Assembly (NCBI RefSeq): GCF_007655135.1
Contig: NC_045134.1
Location: 22,716,568 to 22,780,567, forward strand
Direction: 5' to 3'
Source of the DNA: Punica granatum
Lineage: Eukaryota > Streptophyta > Magnoliopsida > Myrtales > Lythraceae
DNA: 64,000 nucleotides
Part shown: piece after piece, positions 23,374 through 36,377 of the stretch
How positions within the stretch are numbered: the stretch's first letter is position 1
Layout of the letters: every line of letters begins with the position of its first letter
Notes under the pieces: generated by a model
The model's input: only the letters and a program-made list of their open reading frames with translations
What the model was told of the DNA's origin: nothing
The model's database searches: none
Program-made: the position numbers and the translations under genes

Positions 23374-26300
23374 ATGCTGGAATCTCCCTCGCCGCCCAAG
23401 CCCTTTCTCGGCGTCAGCTTCTTCCTCATCGGTTTCGACCCCGATACCCACCGCAAGGTACCCTCCGCACCATCTCTTTGGTAGTATATCCTTCTATTCG
23501 TAAACTTCTTCCGCTACACTTGGCTTATTCTCCCTGCTATTGCTCTTTCTTCTAATCTATATATCTGCAGATCCGGGCAAAGCTTGTTAGCAGCGGTGGA
23601 GTTGATGCTGGCCAGTGCGGTCCCAACTGCACTCATGTGATTGTGGGTAGAATTGTATATGTGAGTTCCTTAGCTTTTTAATCTAATCCCGCCATTTCTT
23701 TTGGTCCCCGTTGAAGCTCTCGACGCATTTTTCAGTCTCTTTAGCAAAAGGAAATGAAGGGGATTAGGGCACATTGACGGTTTTCGTCGCAAATATTTGA
23801 TTTTATTATCTTCTTTGAATCTCATTTCCTATGTTGATTATGTAGGATGATCCTATTTGTGTCGCGGCTCGCAATGATGGCAAGGTGGTTGTTACAGGCT
23901 TGTGGGTTGACCATAGTTATGACATCGGGATGCCTGCGGACACGTCCTCGGTTGGTTTCTGAATCTTTATAGATAATTTTTTAACAAGTGCTCGTTTTTT
24001 CTTTTATTTGCCTCCTTATCTTTTAAATAAAAGATTATGTCACTGGAGAATTTAAGAATTTTTACTTGATAGGGAGATGCGCTAATATCGGGATAATTCT
24101 AGGCAATGTGCTGTATTGTTTACTATTTCGCTGTAGTTGGCGATTAACTTTCTATCAATTGCTGGAGCTTATCTAAGTGTATCATCGGGAGTGAAATATA
24201 TTGCTTGGCCTAACTTCATATATAGTCACACGTTGTTTGAGGTCTTTTAAGTTTTAAGACATTTACGACAAGGGAATTTTTTTATTTTTTTTTTGCATTT
24301 ACGATTATATTTATGATGAACTGTGCACTATCTGTCAATCTGCTGAGGCTTGACAAGTTTATCTGATCTAAATTATTTGCTGATGTGTGGGACAGATTAT
24401 GTACAAACCTGTTAGAGATCTAAATGGAATACCTGGTGCCAAAGATCTAGTTATGTGCTTGACGGGGTACCAGCGACAAGATCGAGAGGACATTATGGTA
24501 TAAGCTAGATTTATGAACGATAAGTGTAGTGGAACAAAGATCTAAACCTCTCACCTCCTAATCAAACTATGCTTATATTGAATACGATTTCTTTCCAGAT
24601 GATGGTGTCATTCATGGGAGCACAATTTTCCAAGCCACTGGTCGCAAACAAAGTGACTCATCTTTTATGCTATAAGTTTGAAGGTTGCTTTTTCTGGTTT
24701 ATCCTGAGATTAACTTGTATGCCTTTTCCCATCCACCTTATGTTTTGCATAAAAATTATTGTCATCCTTGTATAGGAGAGAAGTATGAGCTGGCCAAGAA
24801 AATGAAGAAGATAAAGCTGGTTAATCACAGGTGGCTGGAGGATTGGTATGTTAAAAGATTGCCTTCTAGTGCTGTAACGTTATCTTATGAAAGAAAGAGG
24901 ACCAAGTACTTTTTAACGCGAACAGAATCCATTGAGATTGTTTGTGTAATATGCATGATAAAGTAACTGCTGTCCCTTTTTACACCTGTGCAGTTTAAGA
25001 GACTGGGAAATTCTTCCTGAAGCTAATTACAGCAAGAGGTGAGTTCTTCAAATCTCCTCTAAATGGCTTTTGTCCCTAGTCTAAAGTTAGGGGGAGAAAA
25101 ACTTCTGCACTTGGTTCTTTTCCATTGTTATGCATGGATTATATTAGTAACGCATTACATTAATAACTAGATTGAACAAGAGCTATTTGATGCATGCTGT
25201 TTAAATTTTCTGCTGTGCAGAGTGCATTTACATCATAGGTCCTAGAGATCCCATTAAAGGCGCATTAGAAGTCACTTGTATTAACAATCCATCAACTATG
25301 TTATGTTGTGGCATTTCTTGCACATACATGCCAATAAATAGAGGGCGATGGTTTTCAGTTCTTAGGCTTTCATTTGAATTTATTTTGCTGGAAAAGCAAG
25401 CTATGCCTTTACAGTTCTGCCTACTTTAGACTTGCTCCACAATCTCATATTTTTGCAAATTTGCTTATAGAATCTGCTTAATCTGTACATGTTTCAAATA
25501 TCACAAGGCCAGTTTATCTATTGACTATTATACACATTATGAATTCTGATGACTCAATCAGCCTTTTTTTTTTCTTTTCTTTTTTTCCCCTTATTCTTGG
25601 TGCGTGTAAACAATTACTGCTTAATTTTTGGAGACTGCACTTTGCCATAGCACAAACCGTCGCTTGCTTAACATGAAAGAGATTTTGACATCATCTTCTG
25701 AATAAACAGTACCTATGAACTGGAAATGGTGGAGGCTGAAGTAAAGGATTCTGAAGAAGATAATGACAATAAGTTCGTGGAACAGCCAAGAGAAAATGTC
25801 ATCAAGAGGAGTCCTACTTTCAAAGTTGGGACTGCTACCTTTTTACTTCCCACAGCAGCGGGTGAACCGTCAAAGAGACTGGATGATATTGGTTCGGTTC
25901 AGCATCCATCAGATGTTCCTGGTGTGGAACCGAAGTCAACACCCACAAAAGAGACTAGAGAATCATCAAACGTTAATAATTGTCAACAGATGCTTGGAGG
26001 TCTGAATGCGAGCAGTATAAAGGCCTCAAGTCCAACTATCATTAAAGAAGCTTCTGAAAAAACACCTTCTCCAGCTATTTCACAGAAGGGGGCCTTGAGA
26101 AGTCCTGAAGCTTCTCATATTGATGCAAAACTTAGTTCCTTAAGTTACTCTAGGAAAGGCCCCAGGAGAACATCACTTGGAATGCAGGATGGCATTGAAC
26201 TAGGCAAAGGGGACTCCTCAAAATCACCAACAGAAAAAGGTGATGGCAGCATTGGCAATTTGTCCATAAGACTGGAACAAGTAGAAGGTGTAAATGCTTC

Positions 26301-29300
26301 TGATAATGTTCAGATTCCTTCCACTGTCAATGAGGCAACTGCTGAAGGTACAAAAGGTAAATCACCACAGAAGAGAAAACTAGAAGTCTCCTCTGGTGAT
26401 TCTATGTCACAGAAAATGAATCAGCATGTAAATTTATCAACATCAGATGCTCCAATCACAAGCAATAGGACTCAGGTACCTGAAGCATCTGCTTTAGCAG
26501 GTCAGCCTGTCCTTGCTTCTGCTTATAACTTGTCTTTGGGCCACGAAAAAATCTGCCCGAACAAGATCATTGATTGGGATGCCGTGGGAAAGGAGGTTTC
26601 ATTTTTTTCATCCTCCAATCGTCCAAATTCTGGTGAAAGACAAGGAAAATCGTACTTGCCATCGAAAGACGTTGGTTCAGGGACTGACGGGGACAAAAAG
26701 ACTGCATCTCCTGCCTCTGAGATAATGCCTATAGTAGGAAAACTTGATATAGCTGCAACCCGAGCTGATGAAACAGTAGACAGGAGAACTGAGAAGCAAG
26801 CTCTTAAAGTTTCATCCTCGAGGAGATTGGAGGAAGATATCACTATTGCTACAATCCCTGAATGGGGAAATGGTGATATGCTTGATAGAGAGAATGAGAA
26901 GGTAGATGAAAACCAGACTAGGAAGACGATGGTTGCTAAAAAGAAGACTTTAGGCTCTAGGCCTAAGCTTTGTAAGTCTGCTAACTTGAAAGGTTCTATA
27001 TACCTCAAGGATGATGCTTCCTTAGACAACACTAAGAATTCTTCAATTGATGGAGAGGAGATGACTGTCCCTGACAATTCCTCCAATAGAAATGATGGTA
27101 AAGCGTCCTCTCCACACAGGGATGTTGAAGCATTAGATGGGTTGAGGAGTGTAAGTGTTACTCAATCTCGGGATATGGCTCAAGATGCTGCAGCTGACAT
27201 GGATGATGAGACCGAGGCTCCAGATGAGGATAATAGTGTTCCTGAGAAGAAAGACAATGGAGAAAATTCCAAGAGGGTGGAAACGGCACCTGCTGCAGAT
27301 GCAGCCAAGGAAGAGGAGTGTGCTCATGATGCAGCAAATATGTCCGATCCTAATGCATATGATGTTGAAAAGGCGAGTGATGTGGGTAGATTTAAGCAGG
27401 GTGAATCAGTATCAAAAGGCAGAAACGGGAAAGGAAAATCCACTGAAGGGAGAAAACCTTCTACAGCTAATAGGAAGCGGAAGGTTCCCTTAGCTACAAA
27501 AGAGAGAGTGGATCATAATGGAACTGCGATGGAAGAGAAGAAGAGACCAAAGTCAAATGGAAAAACCAAGAGCGAGAGAAAGTTTGAGATCTCCTCAGAG
27601 GCAGAGAAGGAGAATAAGGTGGTTGTGAATGCCGATCATAGTGTCAGTGGGGCCAAAATGCAGTCTAAGAAAGCATCTTCGAAGTTTGAGAAAATAGCAG
27701 TAAAGATGAACCACGAGCCTGGAGAAACAAATGCTAACTCTACTAAGGTGGTTCACCGAAGAAGTGAGCCTGCACGGTTTATATTGAGTGGACATAGACA
27801 ACAAAGGAAGGAGTTTAAGCAAGTCATTCGGAAACTGAAAGGGAAATTTTGCAGGGATTCCCATCAATGGTCTTATCAGGCAACACACTTCATTACACCA
27901 GGGCCCATTCGAAGGACAGAGAAGTTTTTTGCTGCTGCTGCCTCTGGAAGGTAAATCATGCCCTCTGTGCCCTTCACATATGAATTATGCCTAGTCTTTA
28001 GTTTCATGCGTAGGGCTAAGCTTGATTTATTTTCTTATTTGTGCATAGACAATTTGTTCAGAGTCAATTTCCCATGTTGGTGATTTCTGTTATCTAATAG
28101 GTTCAAGCTTATCTTTTTATTAAATGCAGGTGGATCCTTAAGGCTGATTATCTGAGTGCCTGCAATCAGGCAGGGAAATTCCTCGATGAAGAGCCTCATG
28201 AATGGCGTGAAAATGGCCAAAGTGCAGGGACTGCAATTAATTTGGAGGCTCCGAGAAAATGGCGGCTCTTGAGGGAGAGAACAGGACATGGTGCATTCTA
28301 TGATATGCGCATAATAATACATGGAGTTCTCATTGCACCATCCCTGGTATGTTCTCCCATACTCTGCTGATCATTTTTCCTCAGTGGGGAAAAAGGATTG
28401 CCACCTATAATATGGTTGTGACCAATATCCTTTACCCCTTATTTTGCTATAGTTTATCCTCCTCACTACCATAAGATGTTCCTTCGAGTTCAATCAAAGC
28501 CACGGATAAACTGATAAATTCACAAAAGTGCTTATGGAATTCTTGTAAATCTTGGAAGATGCCCTCGCTTTAGTTATTAATCCTAACTTTGACCAGAACT
28601 CCATTAGTGGCGGATCTCCTCAGAGCTCCTTTAAGGATAGATGTTCCCTTTGTTTGAGCTTTGGAGTGATCAAACTAAATCCGGTCTTGTTGAGGGCCTT
28701 CTTGGCCTTTCAAGGTCACTTCAGCCCTTCTACCTTGGGAAGGCTGAGAGGGCTCTCTGCGAGTTCTTTGCCTGGCTTAACCTAGTAGTTTGGCTGTGTT
28801 GGGGAGATGCTGTTGAAGAAGAGGGTTTTCTCTAAACTAGATAATAAGTTCAGTGAGGTTATTGTGATCATATTATTTTGAAGCTTGTCAACTTTGATTA
28901 CAAACTTCGATAGTAGCAGTGAAATTTTGAAAACTTCTGGTGAATCTTAGTTCAGATAAATGTTTACATCCTATTTTATGGCTTCTATTGATATCACAAA
29001 ATTTTGCCATCTCTCTGTTGGAGCAGGATACGTTCAAACGGGTTGTGAAAGCTGGAGATGGGACGATACTGGCTACTTCCCCGCCATACAACCGCTTCCT
29101 GAGCAAAGGAGTGGACTTTGCTATAGTTGGCCCCGGGATGCCCAAAGAGGACATCTGGGTGCAGGAGTTCCTCAAACACGAGATTCCCTGCGTACTTGCA
29201 GATTACTTGGTGGAGTATGTTTGCAAGCCCGGGGAACCACTTGAGAAACACGTGTTATATAACACTCATGCTTGGGCAGAGAGTTCGTTTTCTAGACTGC

Positions 29301-29590
29301 AGAGAAAAGCCGAAGAGATTGTGGTCCCGGAATCCTCAGACAACAGTGGCGACCTGAGCTGTGCAGTTTGTGGATCGACTGATAGAGGTGATGTGATGCT
29401 GGTCTGTGGTGATGACACTGGTACCATTGGTTGTGGGATTGGTACTCATATTGATTGCTGTGATCCTCCGCTCAAAGCTGTTCCCGAAGAGGATTGGTTG
29501 TGCCCAGTTTGTAGCGGAGGCAGAGACAGTTACTCCAATTCTGGTATGAAAAGGAAACGGGAAGGCTCGGTTTTGAGGAGTAAGCAGTAG
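23374..29590 (+). CDS. Nuclear protein with four BRCT domains and a C-terminal PHD finger
   Basis: Ten exons are read: 23374-23457, 23571-23660, 23846-23950, 24396-24497, 24599-24683, 24776-24845, 24994-25038, 25710-27950, 28130-28346 and 29027-29590. Phases match throughout, giving about 1,200 residues. Residues ~9-95 and ~105-190 form an N-terminal BRCT pair; WVDHSYDIG and HRWLEDCLRDW carry the conserved Trp. Residues ~195-880, nearly all in the 2.2-kb exon 8, are Ser/Lys/Glu-rich and look disordered, with nuclear-localisation-like NRKRKVP and EKKRPKSNGK. A second BRCT pair spans ~880-1100. A PHD-type zinc finger spans ~1125-1176 (CAVC, then CGDD, CGIGTHIDCC, CPVC). It resembles Arabidopsis At4g02110, annotated as a BRCT-domain protein. 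BRCT pairs bind phosphopeptides and PHD fingers bind histone tails, so a role in DNA-damage response or chromatin is inferred, not shown. Confidence 0.9.
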
Positions 29591-30789
29591 TCTATTTATG
29601 GACATTCGACTTCCCATCGCACGAGGAAAAAGAATCACATTTAAGCATATTCCCTGATTCGGGTAATTATGATTTTACCGTTCTATCTGTAAGGAGTATC
29701 CTTGGAGGCCGAAAAGTATAATTTGTTGTAAAATCTCGTAAGAGCTGAGGGTTGACGCGTCGTCAGTTGTTTCACTGTCTGGCTCTTTGGCTGTACAGAC
29801 TGTTCCGATCCATCAGCTGTCTCGGGACTAATAACGCTGTTAATTTAGCCATGTCCGATGTATGAAGGTTGTATAAGCCATAAAAGAGACTTTTTAGGAT
29901 GCCACTATCCAAATTGATGCGTGTTTTGAGAAGGGTCTTAACTGCTTGGCTTGCCGGACTAAGTCTATCGCTTTATTCGGGGCTCGGACTTGGCTTTTCT
30001 CGGGTTTCTCTTTTAGGCCTTAAAAATTGACCTTGAAACGAATGGAAGGACAAATCCTACTGCATAATATCGGTCTTTTGGGTCCTGGAGTTTTGTTTCA
30101 GTTAAGAGAAATGCTAGGAGGGTTGTCCCACACTGGATGCAGCGCCGTTGTGAACTCCCTAGTGAATCAACCATAGCTGGCCAAGCAAAAGGGCTCAGTG
30201 CATCCGAGCCGGCCTCTATTCCCGCTAGATGCAATTAGACTCCGAAGTTCGCTTGAAACACTGCAAAATAATGCCCAAAAGGAAAGATCTTGCATCATGT
30301 CAAATACACCTCATGCCGAGGAAGGAAAACGTCTAGGAAGTAGCAATGATCAGAATGACACATTTGTACCTGGATAGCGATTAAACATGGTCATTTTTCT
30401 TCACGTCGATTGAAATATGACCGAGATCACAGCGGGACGGGCATATAAATGTAACAACACCAGCACGATAAGCTTCTATATACTGGATCGTTTACTGTAT
30501 ACGTGATTGTAGTGAGAACTATTACCAGACTATCCAATGGCAAAATAGCAACAAAATTTATCCAAATCTGGAACAAATCAACCAGAAAACGTACAGCCTC
30601 TGATCATATATATTATATGACTATATTAACTAAGGGGGGTCAATACTGAAGATTATATCCCATACCGAACTTACTCTGTACATGATAGTTGCTTCACAAA
30701 ATTTTTCTGGCAGCCCCTAGAGATTTGCCTTCTGACGAGCACACAGCTGACGAACCGAACATGAATGTGCTCCATCAGGAACTCTTTGA
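29591..30789. other. Intergenic region between two converging genes
   Basis: The BRCT/PHD gene ends at 29,590 on the plus strand and the TPR/J-domain gene ends at 30,790 on the minus strand, so both 3' untranslated regions lie here. Nothing else is supported; a 73-codon minus-strand frame at 30,013-30,234 has no recognisable motif. Confidence 0.55.
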
Positions 30790-33700
30790 TTAGCAACTCA
30801 ATGCCGCATATTTCACAGGGAGTGGACGATTATATCCCACCTGAGCTAACAAACTTCCTACTGCAGCCATGTCCCTGCAGAAGACTCCCCGATGAACCGA
30901 AGGATCAGGACATACTTTCTTCGCGTTGCTGGTCAAACTGATCTGTTTAGGAGCAGAACTTTCTGATCTTTTTGGGGCGATTGGTAGGGAAGATTCTGCT
31001 TTAGGTTTCGGCTCATGGGTTTTTGGCACTTGAACTGCTGCTTGTTCCGCTTGTAAAGCAGCTGCAGCCTTCTTTCTCTGCTTGTCGACCTCTTCCTCAT
31101 CCATTATAATAGACGCGATACTGGCATATGCCTTCTGGAGCAGCCTATAGAGTAACAAACCCGACATCTTCGCTCTGTCCTTTATCGAATCAAAGTCATA
31201 ACCCTGTTCGAACTCACACTTATCTAGAAAATCCAAAGCCCTGTTCGGCTTGTGCTTAAGAGAAAGCAACCGATAAGCCCTCTCCAGCTCTGAACGTGAG
31301 CAACCCCTTCTCAACCCGATCAAAGCATAGTAATCGATGTGTCCAGTATCGCCAGTTGCCATCCTTTGCTTCAGTTCTTGAACTTTTGAGGTGAGAGCGC
31401 CCAATTTCCTGGGAATTTCCTTGTAATGCACGTTCTGCTGTTTCCAAGCGGGAACCGGGAGTTTCCGGTCTCGCAAGATCGTGTTGTAGAGGAGTCTGAG
31501 GTGCTCGAGATCGTGCAAGCAATCAGGCAAGCACCGAATGGATTCCAGGAGGACAGCTCGTGTTTCTAGGGCTTGAATGCTGGTCGGGTTCAGGGCAAGC
31601 GTTCTATTGCAATCAGCAATAGACTCTACAACCCGTCCAGCTGATTTGAAGGCCGTGGCTCGTAGCATGTAGCATTGAGCGAGGAACCATTGTGGGGCAC
31701 CATAGCGTCCATCTATGATTTTGCTAAAGTGGCGAATGGACTCAGAATATAGGCCAGCATCAAGGGCTGCAAGCGCAGCTGCTTGGCGACGAAGAAGGAA
31801 CTTTATGTGGCCAAGGAGATGATTTATGGACTCGCACTCAGATGGGCCTTTGGGTGGGGAGCTAGGAACCAAAGATGCGGTTACGTCGGTCGAGAATTGG
31901 GCATTGGATAGTGAGAAGCTGTCCTCCGACAAGTGGATGCTTTCACGGCGAAAAGCGGCGCTGTTGAGTCGTTTCCATGTCTGAAGGAGGGCAACGGCAT
32001 CCTCCATCAGGCCTAAGTGGCAGCATGCTTGACCTAGAACCAAGTACCTGCATATTCAAAGAACACGGGTTAAGCAGCATGCTAGTTCAAACCTAGTCGA
32101 CTCCCAGACACTTTCTCAGACTGGTTATTCATGATAAGAACTTGATGTTGTAACCTGAGAACATCCAAAGGTTAATATGGCTTGTTATACGCATCGTTCA
32201 ATGACTGAGATTTCTTCAACTGCAAGAAGCCAAATTCTTTGCAAGCAGTCTTTAGTTAGTTTTCCGAAAAATTGTGGCTCCAACTATTACTACTGTAAAA
32301 TCCTAATCAGGAATCATAAAACCATCAGACCTCAAACAAGAAAAAAAGACACCGAAAGGGGAATTTTTTATGGGTAAATTGTGCCATATAACCTAATATA
32401 TGAAAAAAATTTTAGTTCTAATCCAAACTTGATTTTTTACCTGAAATATCTTAATGTTGACGTGTTGATTTCACATCTAGCCTGAGATTAACTTTCCATC
32501 CAAAATTGACGGAATTGCACACGTGGTACGTTAATTTTGTAACATTGTGCAATTCCGTCAATTTTGAACAGAAAGTTAATGTCGGGTTAGATGTGAAACT
32601 ACCACGTCGACGTTGGAATATCTCAGATAAAAAATCAAGTTTGGATTATAACTAAAAATTTCTTGAAACGTTAAAACTATGTGATGCAATTATTCCATTT
32701 TCTATTGATTTTAAAAAAATTCTGCTTGTAGCTGGATTACCTATTGGTCACATTTATATATTTTTTTTTCTGGGCAATTTACCGATAAAATTTTCTTCTC
32801 AGCAGAATTCGGAACTTGTGTCATCACTATTTACTAAGGCCTTTTTAGCATTTTTTTTTTTTGGGGTTATCTTTCTCGCCTAAAACAGCCATGGCAAATC
32901 AACCATTTTTTAGCTCCAGGTTGCAGAGGACACTGTGGAAAGCAGTCCAACCCTGACAAAGTACTTTCTGAAACTTCAACTTCCAATTTTCTGTCTGAGA
33001 TGAATAAATTACATATCTTAAATAAAATCTCCTGCTTAAAGCTGAATTCAATTCATGACCAGGTCGATGGATCCCCGGTCAGGAGAAATCTTAAAAATGG
33101 GATCTGAATCCAACCCTGAAAACAGGCTCTACGATCCTAAGCTGACGTCTATTTGCGGTAAAAGCAATAGGGTCCTCATTGATGGCTGGCGGCTAACGCA
33201 TTTACTCATTACTACTCCCACCAGAAAGAAAACCCCTTTCTCATCTCATCTCATCTCATCTCCTCCCCTCATAAATGTTTTGCCCATGAAAAGATGAACC
33301 TCACAACCACCATTCCCTGACATCAAGAAAGAAGACAAACTGATGAAGAGGAAGAAGAAGAATAAGATAGAGATGGATTAATTACCTCCATTGCCCTTCC
33401 TTGTCGCAGCTCCTGGTCAAGCCCGCCATGACTTTCTTCTTCAGGTCCGAAATAGAGAAGCACCTCAAACTCGGCTCCCTGCTCCCCGGCGAGTCACGAC
33501 CCGGCAAGAGGGTGGCCTGCTCTCTGGACTGCTGCTGAGAGGAGCCATCGGACGATGAGGAGGAGGAATCGTCACTCCCCATTTTGAGGCTCGGGATGTA
33601 ATCCTGGAGCATATCGGCAATGTCTCTGAACCGCCTGAGGTGGAGCAGGGATCTCGCCTTCAGCTCGAGAGCTTGCTCGAGCCGAGGCGATAGCTCGAGC

Positions 33701-34344
33701 GCAGCATCGAGGAGACTCAGCGCCGAGGTGATCTCGCTCTGCTCTCGAGTCGCGATGAGGTTCCGCGAGTCTCTGATGTACTTATCCACGACCTATTGAA
33801 ATCAAAATCAAAATCATTAGAGAGTTTCCAAATGTACAATTCGCAACCAATTCGGCGGGAAGCAGATAAAATCGTGCCAATGGCGAAGACTGGTCATCGG
33901 CATCGTTGGGGTCACGTAATTGATCGAGAATGGCATAGAAATAATTCAAAATGCTAAAATCATAAGATGATGGTGATGTTAATAGGAATAGCATCGAAGC
34001 AGTATCAGAGAAAGACTAATCCACGAGCAGGACAGATGGTTCCAGACAGAGCCGCTTGAAATTGAATCAGAAGCCATAAGACACGGCAGTGAACGCCGGC
34101 AGTTTCTACCGAAGCAAGCAAACCGGCGGAGCGCGCGCTCCGATGCGTACAAAGACTTGAAATGCAAGCCAGTTGACCGAACGGAACAGAGAGACAGACT
34201 CGCACTCGATTCATCGGAAACCAGCGGGAAACAGCTAATGAGCGATTAGAGCGAAGCTCGATAGGCACGCACCTTCCGGTTGGTGAGCCACCAGTACTGT
34301 CTCCTCTCGCCGCCGCTCAGGCAGGAAGCGGCAGAAGAAGCCAT
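30790..34344 (-). CDS. TPR-repeat co-chaperone-like protein with a degenerate J domain
   Basis: Three exons are read: 34344-34273, 33792-33386 and 32047-30790, with an Arg codon split across intron 2. The product is about 578 residues, starting MASSAASCLSGGERRQYWW. Helical TPR-like repeats occupy two parts: residues ~30-110 (SALSLLDAALELSPRLEQAL) and ~160-330, where SIADCNRTLALNPTSIQALE is a clear TPR. A Ser/Gln-rich linker separates them. Residues ~398-475 form a J-like domain (DYYALIGLRRGCSRSELERAYRLLSLKH). The loop that normally carries HPD reads KPN (residues ~426-428), so stimulation of Hsp70 ATPase is doubtful. The C-terminal ~100 residues are charged and Lys/Ala-rich. TPR/J proteins normally link Hsp70 or Hsp90 to clients; here TPR-mediated binding is the safer inference. 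A foldback MITE sits in intron 2. Confidence 0.87.
32372..32695. mobile_element. Foldback MITE inside intron 2 of the TPR/J-domain gene
   Basis: Two arms of about 150 bases are inverted copies of each other and meet near 32,535-32,545. Shared blocks include AATCCAAACTTGATTTTTTA, TTTCACATCTA and CAAAATTGACGGAATTGCAC, each found once on each strand. The outer end GGGTAAATTG resembles that of the larger foldback element at 51,557. The target duplication is unclear. A transcript of the intron would fold into a long hairpin. Confidence 0.8.
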
Positions 34345-34930
34345 GTCCGACCGTCGACACCCTACCTGGCCTCGCCTCTCACCCTCTCCCTGTCCCTCGA
34401 TCGACCTGCTGGCGCCGCCCTCACATTCCGGTGGCGTTCTCGATCGTCATCGGAGGCAAGTCAACACAATAATAGCACACACATTGTATACATCTATATA
34501 TATTGAAGTAGTGCGAGAAAGGGCGAAAGGGCGAGAGAGGGACTTGAGCTGCGAGCTGTGATATATAGAAGAAGAGCGTGAATGAGCAGAGAGCGACAAT
34601 GGCAGGTTTGACCTTAGAGAGAGAGAGAGAGAGGAAGAAGAGGAGAGAGAAAGCTTAGAACCTGCAAACGCCATTAGCTGTCAAACCGCCATTAGCTGAG
34701 ATTCTCTCTTTCTCTCTCTTAGTCTTCAATCTCTCTCTTCACAGGTCGTACGACAGAGACCGTGAAGTGACTAGTGAATGGGTGGCATCGTAAGATTGTT
34801 TCTATGTGGTGTATTATTATTATTATTATATTGGAAATTTTCATTTATCATTATTTTTAATTTGTGTTTGTATATGTAGTGAGGTTTCGAGAAATTGTTA
34901 CATCAACTTAGACCCGAGCCAGCTGTTAGC
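34345..34930. promoter_or_regulatory. Promoter/5' leader of the TPR/J-domain gene with GA and CT tracts
   Basis: The stretch upstream of the minus-strand start codon holds a TATATATA stretch near 34,496-34,503, a GA-repeat run at ~34,616-34,633 and CT-rich runs at ~34,697-34,740. GA/CT tracts are common near plant start sites. No open frame on either strand is convincing. Confidence 0.45.
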
Positions 34931-34949
34931 TAACTCGCAAACTAAGCTT

Positions 34950-35220
34950 GTATTTAAATTTTGAGTTGGGATTCAACTCAACTAATAATGTATGGGAATA
35001 TATATATATATATATAAATGTGAAGGTAAATTGAGAATTTATTATTTAAAATTATCTATAAAGATAGTTAAAAAAAGAATGAGTGAAAAATTCTCATTAA
35101 ATATACAAAAGACAAAATAATTATAATTATAGTATTAAATTTGAGAAAAAATAGAATTAAGTTGAATAAAATAAAGTTGAAATATAGTAAAATTTTGATT
35201 AAAAAACCAACTAAAGCCAA
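34950..35220. repeat. Possible degraded Tourist-like MITE
   Basis: AT-rich stretch with GTATTTAAATTTTGAGTT at one end and GAATTAAGTTGAATAAAATAAAG then AACCAACTAAAGCCAAA at the other. The block order is like that of the element at 36,074-36,377. It contains a TA-dinucleotide run near 34,998-35,017. Ends and target duplication are not defined. Confidence 0.35.
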
Positions 35221-36073
35221 ATATTCAGTGAGTGGCCTATCTCATATACGAGATTATCATTATCGGTTGTGAAAAAAGGACTAGCATGTACCATTGACCC
35301 TTACCAAAGCCGATTTTTAAGGGTTAGAGAAATATCGTTTACATGAAATCAGTTAAAATCTAAGATGCGTAGTAAGAGCATCTTATCATTGATTGTGCCC
35401 GAGAAAAAAAGAAAGTATCATCGATTATGAAGAAGGAATAGTCCTGGCCAATAAAAAAAATAAAGGTAGGAAGGAATAGTCAATATTGATTAAGGACAGT
35501 CGTTGTTCTAATTAATTTCGACTAACTCAAAATGATGAGACACTTCATTTTTTATTATAAAGATGCCTACGACTTAATATAAAAGTAGCGAAAACGTAAA
35601 AAGGTATAGAATTCTCGCTAACAAAAGATTTAATCCATGACATTATAGTTCAGAGTGGCGATTTATGGTACAGCATCAGGTCCGTAGCTTCATGTGATAA
35701 TTTATCGGACACACGAAGTAAACTTGACTTTTACAAAACTAAGTGATAATTAATAGTTGAGAAATAAATATTAATTTATTTTATGAATTATAATGTACCC
35801 AAAAAATAATTATTTATTATAAATTACAAAAGATGGGGGTTGGGGTGGCGACTGGCTATAGCCGGTGAGAGCAATGATTGTTACCTTCTGCACCCAGTGA
35901 CACATCAATATGTTCAGTCCAATCATAGGATTATTAGTCTGTTCCACTCCTTTACACATGGCAACAACCCTTATTTTAGCAAAATGAAATGACGTAGGTA
36001 GCATCTACCTAGCAATGACATCGTGTGTAACATTTCGTATTTTTAGTTTAAAAATATTTCGTTTAAATATTTA

Positions 36074-36377
36074 GGTTGTATTTGGTTGTAGAGTTAAGTT
36101 AATTTAAATTTTGGTTTTAAGTGATTTATAATGATTGTGTTGTTGAATTATGAGAAAAAATGTAAAAAAAAAATAATAAATAGTTGAGAGAAAGTAATAA
36201 TTATGTTGTTGAATTGTGAAAAAAGTAATAAATACTTGAGAGAATTTAATATTAAAAATTAAATTAAATAGTTAAAAAAAAGAAAAATAATAATTGTAAT
36301 ATTGAATTGAAGATAAGTAGAGTTAAAGTTGAGTAGAGTGGAGTAGAATTAAAAAAAATTATTTGCCAAACAGGCCC
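36074..36377. mobile_element. Tourist-type MITE (PIF/Harbinger-like) with TTA duplication
   Basis: 304 bases flanked by TTA at 36,071-36,073 and 36,378-36,380. One end reads GGTTGTATTTGG and the other, inverted, GGGCCTGTTTGG, close to the usual Tourist terminal repeat. The inside is AT-rich with no coding capacity. TTA duplications and this terminus are typical of PIF/Harbinger-mobilised MITEs. Confidence 0.75.
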
